In this document: piece after piece, positions 57,911-64,000 of the stretch
How positions within the stretch are numbered: the stretch's first letter is position 1
Layout: each line of letters begins with the position of its first letter
Assembly: GCA_900095095.1 (NCBI GenBank)
Contig: FMBT01000469.1
Coordinates: 1 to 64,000, forward strand
Direction: 5' to 3'
Source: Fragilariopsis cylindrus CCMP1102
Taxonomy: Eukaryota > Bacillariophyta > Bacillariophyceae > Bacillariales > Bacillariaceae
DNA: 64,000 nt
Notes under the pieces: generated by a model
Database searches by the model: none
The model's input: only the letters and a program-made list of their open reading frames with translations
What the model was told of the DNA's origin: nothing
Made by a program: the position numbers and the translations under genes

Positions 57911-60900
57911 CTACAATTTCGAAGCAGATGCCTCGACTGCCATCTGTCGAAGTGCCTTACTACTTTCGATACCTGTTGCATCAACAAGTTGAGAAAATAT
58001 TCCCTCTTCATTGGAGAGTAAATTTGTTGGTGAATCAAATTCTGATGCACGCCCATTATCCATCACTAAAACACAATCGTAATCCATACGGTATTTAATC
58101 GATGAGCGATCGTCACCAGTGTCGTATTGGGAAATCTTGTCCGGAGCATTCTTTGGATGAATGCATCGGTTTCTCCATCAATACTTGCTGTTGCCTCATC
58201 AAGGACCAGTACTTTTGGCTGAGATAATAATGCACGTGCAAGATTTAATAATTGACGTTCCCCGACACTGTAATTGCTTCCACCTTCTTCCAACTTCATT
58301 GAAAGAAGAACCTCTGTAGTGGCGGTACTACTTCCCATGCGAACGGATTGTAAGGCTTCCATAATTTCTCCATCAGTCCGTTGTTCGAACGGGTCAAGAC
58401 ATTCACGTAGATTAGCACCAGCTAAGAACGGATCTTGCGGTATGATTGACATCCCCTTCCTCGTACATCGGACAACCCAATGTGCTTAAGTCGATACCAT
58501 CAAGAAGAATTTGTCCTGATTCGATTTCAACCAGTCGGAATAATGCAACCGTTATGCTTGATTTTCCCTGAAGTATAGTTTTTAAGTAGATGTGTACGTA
58601 TAGTAGCAGTGAAGGAAGAAAATGAATGGATTTAAAATTAGAAAGATCAGAAGAGGAATTGCAATCAGAGAAAGAGAATAATAAAACCAAGAAAGGGCAG
58701 GATAAATAACACAACGTACCGCTCCTGTTCGACCGACGATACCACATGTTTTACCAGCAGGAATTTCAAATGACAAATCATTCAATGCTAATGGTAAGCC
58801 ATCTCGATACCTTAAAAAACATTTTTAAATTCTAATAAACCTTGCTGCGGCCACGATTTTGATAAGGCATTTATTGATGATCCATCCTCCATAATCGTAG
58901 TTTCAGTTTCCATTGATCTTTCACTGGGCAGTTCTGCCATAGCATCAACTCTTTCTATGGCCGTGATTGCTGCTTCTGTTTCACTAAACGTGTCAACTAG
59001 AAAGTTTAATGTTATAGTAAAATTCGAAGTCCATGTTATCAATAATCCAGCTAATCCAGCTGTTGTATTTAATTGTTCGTTCAAACATACGACTAAAACA
59101 CTCGTTGTTAATACCACAAGTGATCCTAATACTTCCATTCGGATACCTAACCATCTTTGGACCGATACATAATTTAATAATGCACTACTGTTAACGTCAA
59201 CAATATTTTCAAATTTCGTTATAAAATTTCGATCCTGATGAAATATTCGGATGGATGTTGAACCCTCCAAACATTCACTGACCATTGACTGGAGTGGACT
59301 TCTTGATAATGCATCAATCTTTGTAGATCCGGTCCTGTATGACGATAATGATGCATAAGTAATAAATACAATCCACTAATAGGGAATAATACGAAAGCCG
59401 ACCAAGGCAAAATAGCAACTTGGACGACGATACTAGCAACATACCATGAACAACTTATAATAAACATTGATATAACTTGCGTAAGAGTAACATCATTGAC
59501 GTCCGTATCATATGTAAATCTATTAAGGATCCGTCCCATTGGTACAGTTTCAAAATAACTCATCGGTGCTCTTAAGACGCTGCCCAACATACCATTAAAA
59601 ACATTTTTGGTAGCACGGACACCACCAGTGACGGTAAATTCCGATCGAAGTGCTGTTGAAAATAATGATATTGCTACAATAATTGCATATACTTTTAGAT
59701 ATTGATATTGTGCTGATAGTCCATTAATTTGTGGTTCAAATTGAAAACCTAAAAATGCAACCTCTGTATATGCCCCGGTCGCCCAAACAGCAAGGAACCA
59801 TTCCACACAGACATATGCAGATCGATCAATCAGCAATAAAACAAATACGGTAACAATATAACATATCCCACCAGCACGTTGAAACCATAAAAGCCATGTT
59901 TTAAAACTACTTAAACCATGTTCACGTAATTCCCTTTGCATAATTTTATTATTCTTTTGTTGTTGTTGTTGAACTTTATGATGATCTTTATTAGTAGTAG
60001 AAACCTTGCTACTAGCTGTTGTGTCTCCTTTAGTTTTCTTTTTTCTATTGTCATTCCTCTCATCATCTTCTCCGTTGTCGTGCGTATTTTCGCGGACTTG
60101 AGATTGGATATGATCAACAGCACGACGTGTAGGTTCATCGTAACAGTCATCGACGGCACTGCTACTGCTTTCGAATTTAGTTAATTCGTCCCATGTACCC
60201 ATAAATTGATTACGACCATTCACCATTAAAAGTATTTGGTCAACACTTCTGTGTGAGATAAAATGTGATGCATGTGTTACCAATAGCACAGCACTATTCT
60301 TCAATAATGCTTGTGGTGAAGCAATTAGTCTTTCAAATACAATTTTACCTGTACCAGCATCTAATGCCGAAAATGGATCATCTAATATAATGCAACTCGA
60401 CGATGATTGTGCTGCTTTGTATGCAGCACGAGCTAATGAAATTCTTTGCCTTTGTCCACCCGACAATGTCACACCACGTTCACCTATTTGAATTAAATCG
60501 GAACCACCTAATTGCTGTATGTCTGGCCGTAACGCACATGCATCTAATACTGCATTGTATCGTTTTCATTTAATGGTGTACCAAATAGTATGTTTTCTCT
60601 TAATGATTGATTTAATATAAATGGATCTTGTGGCGCATACGAATATTGGCCATGTTTTTGTACCATCATCGTCCCTTTTGTTTTTGTTGTTGAGGATGGG
60701 GCATGCTTATCGTTTGTCGTATTCGTTTCTGTAGAGTAGCGATGGCGATGGTTCAGTACACGATCAGCTTCATCTAGGATACCGTTAATAAGTGTAGATT
60801 TGCCAGATCCAACTGGACCACAAACAACTAATACTTGTCCTTTTCTTAATTCGAAACTGAAGTCACCTGCGGTAAATGAAAGACCATCGTTGCTGGTACA

Positions 60901-62950
60901 ACCAACACCACCATTCTCAACTACTTCTTCTTCTTCTTCTTCTGTTGGTTCTTCTTCAGGTGCTTTTCCTACACGGAAACGTGCATGTGATAATCTTAAA
61001 GGAACCACGTCGTCGTCGCCTTTGTCAGCAGCAGCAACATCGACAATAGTAGCAACAGTAGTAGCAGTAGCAGCTGTGATAGTAGAAGAACGTGTAGTAG
61101 TAGTAGTATCAGCTATATCATGCTTATCAGTATCAGTATCGTTATCATGACGTAATGGTCTTTGTAAGAATGATGATATTCTACGTACTGCTGATAAGGC
61201 TTGTGCTGCTTTACCAATCAATCGTCCAGCAAAATTTATTGGAAACCGTAATGCACCAAATAGTAATAATACACCAAATGTATCAGCTGCTGTTAATATA
61301 TGTTGATTAGTGGAGGATGTTGTTAAGACATAGGTTGCAAATGTTGCACCTGTTGCTAATACCGGTGATGATACTGTCATAACTAATGTTGTGGCCCACC
61401 ATGCTTGTTCTTTTGCTAATAATGATAATTCTTTTGATCGGACATCTTCCACCCTTTGTTTGTATTTTGTTTCATAACCATTGAGTTTCGTGGATCGGAT
61501 ACCCATTAACATGGAACATGTAATTTCCACACGTTCATCACTTAATTCACACGTTGACTTCTAACCTTTGTCATTTGTTTGGTGACCAAATTAATGATTG
61601 GAAGGAAAGCAATTAATACAACAATACCAACTAATGTTGATGGACCCATCACATAACATAAAAACCATGTTACTAATATATTGATAATGGCTGTTGTTTT
61701 GTTGGTGTGTTTGTTGTGTGGGTGTGTTTTTGGTTGGATTGGATTACAAAATAAGCGTTTGAAAGAAAAGGAAAGAAAAAAAAGTTGTGTGAGTATTTAT
61801 ATACACACAAGAAAGGATCGATTACAACAAAACAATAAGGTAGTAACTTATATAAACTTATATAACTTGAACTTACCAATGCCCATATTAAATGTCCTTC
61901 TTGTGTCACTTCATATAATTTTTGACAATCGACTGCCACTAAATTAGTAATTTCACCAGAGGTTAAGGAGCTTTTACCCACCGGTGATAACAGTAATACA
62001 TGTTTATAGATTATATTCACTGTGCACTTCGAATGGCAATACCAGTCTTCATGGACTGGTGTCGATGTCGATGATTGGACAACCATTAATAAATGTCATG
62101 AATGTTAACAAGCAACACCAGATTAATCCCTCCTGTATCACATTAACATTACCACTTTCATCTTCTAAACATATAATAGTTGACGTACCACTAATGGCAT
62201 TGTTGAAATACATAATGTAGATACTAATTGATATATACCAGCTGGTACGTAAGTTGGTTTTGATATATCCATAATGTTTTTAATAATATTGTTTTTGTTG
62301 TGTTTTTTGGTGTTTTTCTTTGTATTCTTTGAATTATTCACTAATTTTTCCCAATACGATTCAAATTTTAACAAGTTTCAATGATTTCATTTCACGTGGT
62401 ACTGGATATAAATCATTGATGTTAAATGATAGTCGTCATCTGAAGAATTGTTTGAATCATCATTGTTATCTTCGTTGTGATTTTTACTAGCAGCAGCACC
62501 TTTCGTAGTATGACATTCATATAAGAATAGGTCCAAATAGTATACATTCGTATAGTCCAACGTACTAGTAAAATAAAAACGTTTGGCTTAAGCTTGTTGG
62601 ATGATGATGATTCGTCTACGATGATACTGTCTTCAGGCCAATAGAGTGGTGTTTGATGATAGCCTGATGATGAGCAGTCTGATTATGACTTCCAGAAGAA
62701 GCAATGGCTGTGTTGTCTTCATAGTCCTTCTTTTTCTTTCATTATCATATCTTGAGAGGATGATTCGTCTGATACGTCCCCATCGCCCCACCACCCACCA
62801 CCACCACTTGTACTGCTCCCACCTTCTTCATCGGTCTCCTCTACTATGCTACTGCTATTGCTATTGAGGATCTTCGTCGTTGTTTGTTGGTCATCGTTGC
62901 TGTTGCTGTTGCTGGTTGACGTTGCTGTTGCCGTCGTTGGTCATCTTCAT
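57911..62950 (-). CDS. ABCC-type (MRP) full ABC transporter
   Basis: ATP-driven exporter, probably of conjugates or organic anions, vacuolar or plasma membrane. Start near 62950 (MKMTNDGN) is tentative. The N-terminus has [14 protein letters not shown] and FESYWEKL, the ABCC lead-in, with no TMD0. TMD1 includes [36 protein letters not shown] and [16 protein letters not shown]1: Walker [20 protein letters not shown], signature LSGGQRQR, Walker [12 protein letters not shown], with Asp in place of the catalytic Glu, an ABCC hallmark. TMD2 includes [20 protein letters not shown] and [16 protein letters not shown]2: [64 protein letters not shown]; stop TAG at 57913-57911. Introns 61691-61876 and 58568-58719. 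About eight frame steps, all missing-base type. The NBD2 signature reads SVGER where SVGQR is usual. Confidence 0.9.
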
Positions 62951-64000
62951 TTACACACAGAAAGTTATTGTACGTAGTTAGAATATAAAAGTCACAAAAG
63001 AAAAAAGGAACCGGGTTGCTCGACAAACAAAACAAATACTGTACAGTATAGGATTTTCTTGTTTTGTTTTGTTTTGTATTTTTTTTTTTTATTTTGTTTT
63101 CTGCGTTGTTTTGGGTTTTTCTAATGTTCTCTTTTGTATGGGATATCGATTTGATTGATCTTCGATTTGATTCCGATTCGATTTGATTCACTTTTACTTA
63201 CGTAAGTTATTAGTGTGACATATTTATTTACTTACGTAACGTTACTGGGACATATAATATATATATTATAGGAGTATATCAAAAGAAGACAAAATTCAAT
63301 ATTCAAAGGCGGCAATTGAATAGAGATCGGTGATGTTGCGTTGGATGAGTTGTTGCTTCGGTGATGTTATATTGTATGCGAGACTTCGGTTTGTTTCTGT
63401 GGATGAAAAAAAACTGGACTGAGCAAGAATAGAACAATGAAGAATATTGATCGATAATAGTTGTGTCACGCTTCGCTCTAATAGTGTATACAATTAAGTT
63501 AATTTTTGTTAGGAGGTGTTTGTGTATTATTGTTGTGGCCCCGTTTTGATAGATAACAATTATTGGTGAAGAATGTTAAACAAACGCTAACTCAATCACT
63601 CGTGAGTACTGTACTGTACACGTGTATTATGCATCATCATCGTTTTTATTCGGGTTCGCCACCCACGCCGCCACGGCTCATATTTATAATATTATTAAGC
63701 AATAATTACAGTACTGTAATGGAAAAGAACGTATTGATTGCAATAAGCAAAATCTCGAATTGCCATAATTATAATATTATTATTTTCCCAAATACAGTAC
63801 TTTTACGTAATCATCACTCACTCACAGCGCATCATAAATATAAATACTGTATATAAATAAACATAAACGCATACTACTGTACTAAATAGTAGTATCTGTC
63901 TTCGCCCAAGACTGATATTCATGAATTACTTTATTGAGATCACAATCTCAACTGTGAAGATGATATTTTCTCAACATTGTATTATGATCCCACCAACAAA
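62951..64000. other. Intergenic to window end, nothing recognised
   Basis: Upstream region of the ABC transporter. TTACGTAA-type words recur at about 63199 and 63232, and GTACTGTACAGT words at 63040, 63607 and 63707. No gene supported. Confidence 0.5.

Overview
The window looks like nuclear DNA of a diatom, probably a pennate one (inference). It is AT-rich outside one patch. It has spliceosomal introns with GTAAGT or GTACGT donors. Its proteins carry long Asn, Asp, Ser and Gln tracts. Several families are typical of diatoms: a DUF6824 protein, a BspA-like (DUF285) surface protein with a Pro/Ser/Thr stalk and Cys-rich tail, a CBM20-TPS-TPP trehalose enzyme, and a small protein with an 'LWF...DY' block.

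Layout, left to right. 1-4589 (+): 3' part of a cytoplasmic dynein heavy chain. 6413-9144 (+): low-complexity unknown. 10015-10584 (+): DUF6824 protein. 12168-13463 (+): intact membrane protein. 15412-22312 (+): very large MYB/SANT nuclear protein. 23116-24058 (-): GC-rich orphan. 25780-28466 (+): divergent short-chain-dehydrogenase-like protein. 30101-32287 (+): BspA-like adhesin. 33571-35856 (-): four-exon MATE transporter. 38614-43684 (-): CBM20-GT20-TPP. 44846-45290 (+): weak low-complexity candidate. 46070-46774 (+): conserved diatom-type protein. 47577-48577 (+): DUF4126-like membrane protein. 48767-50356 (-): Gln-rich coiled-coil protein. 51827-53160 (+): membrane protein. 53799-54422 (-): histone H2A.X. 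57911-62950 (-): ABCC/MRP transporter.

About half of the genes change reading frame inside otherwise well-conserved protein. In every case I could follow, on both strands, the change is the one expected from a single missing base; I found none that needs a single extra base. This points to base-loss errors in an unpolished long-read assembly rather than to many pseudogenes, so these genes are annotated as whole loci. MATE, H2A.X, the BspA-like gene, 12168-13463 and 46070-46774 read through without a break.

Repeats are concentrated between genes. A dispersed element occurs at about 36.5-37.8 kb and 54.8-56.1 kb, and the second copy holds a 565-bp TTAA-bounded MITE-like insert. A module of about 102 bp stands in the same relative orientation upstream of H2A.X and of the gene at 51827, and contains E2F-like GC boxes. 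There is no operon-like organisation and no RNA gene or CRISPR array that I could recognise. The genes are mostly unrelated housekeeping, surface, transport and regulatory functions.
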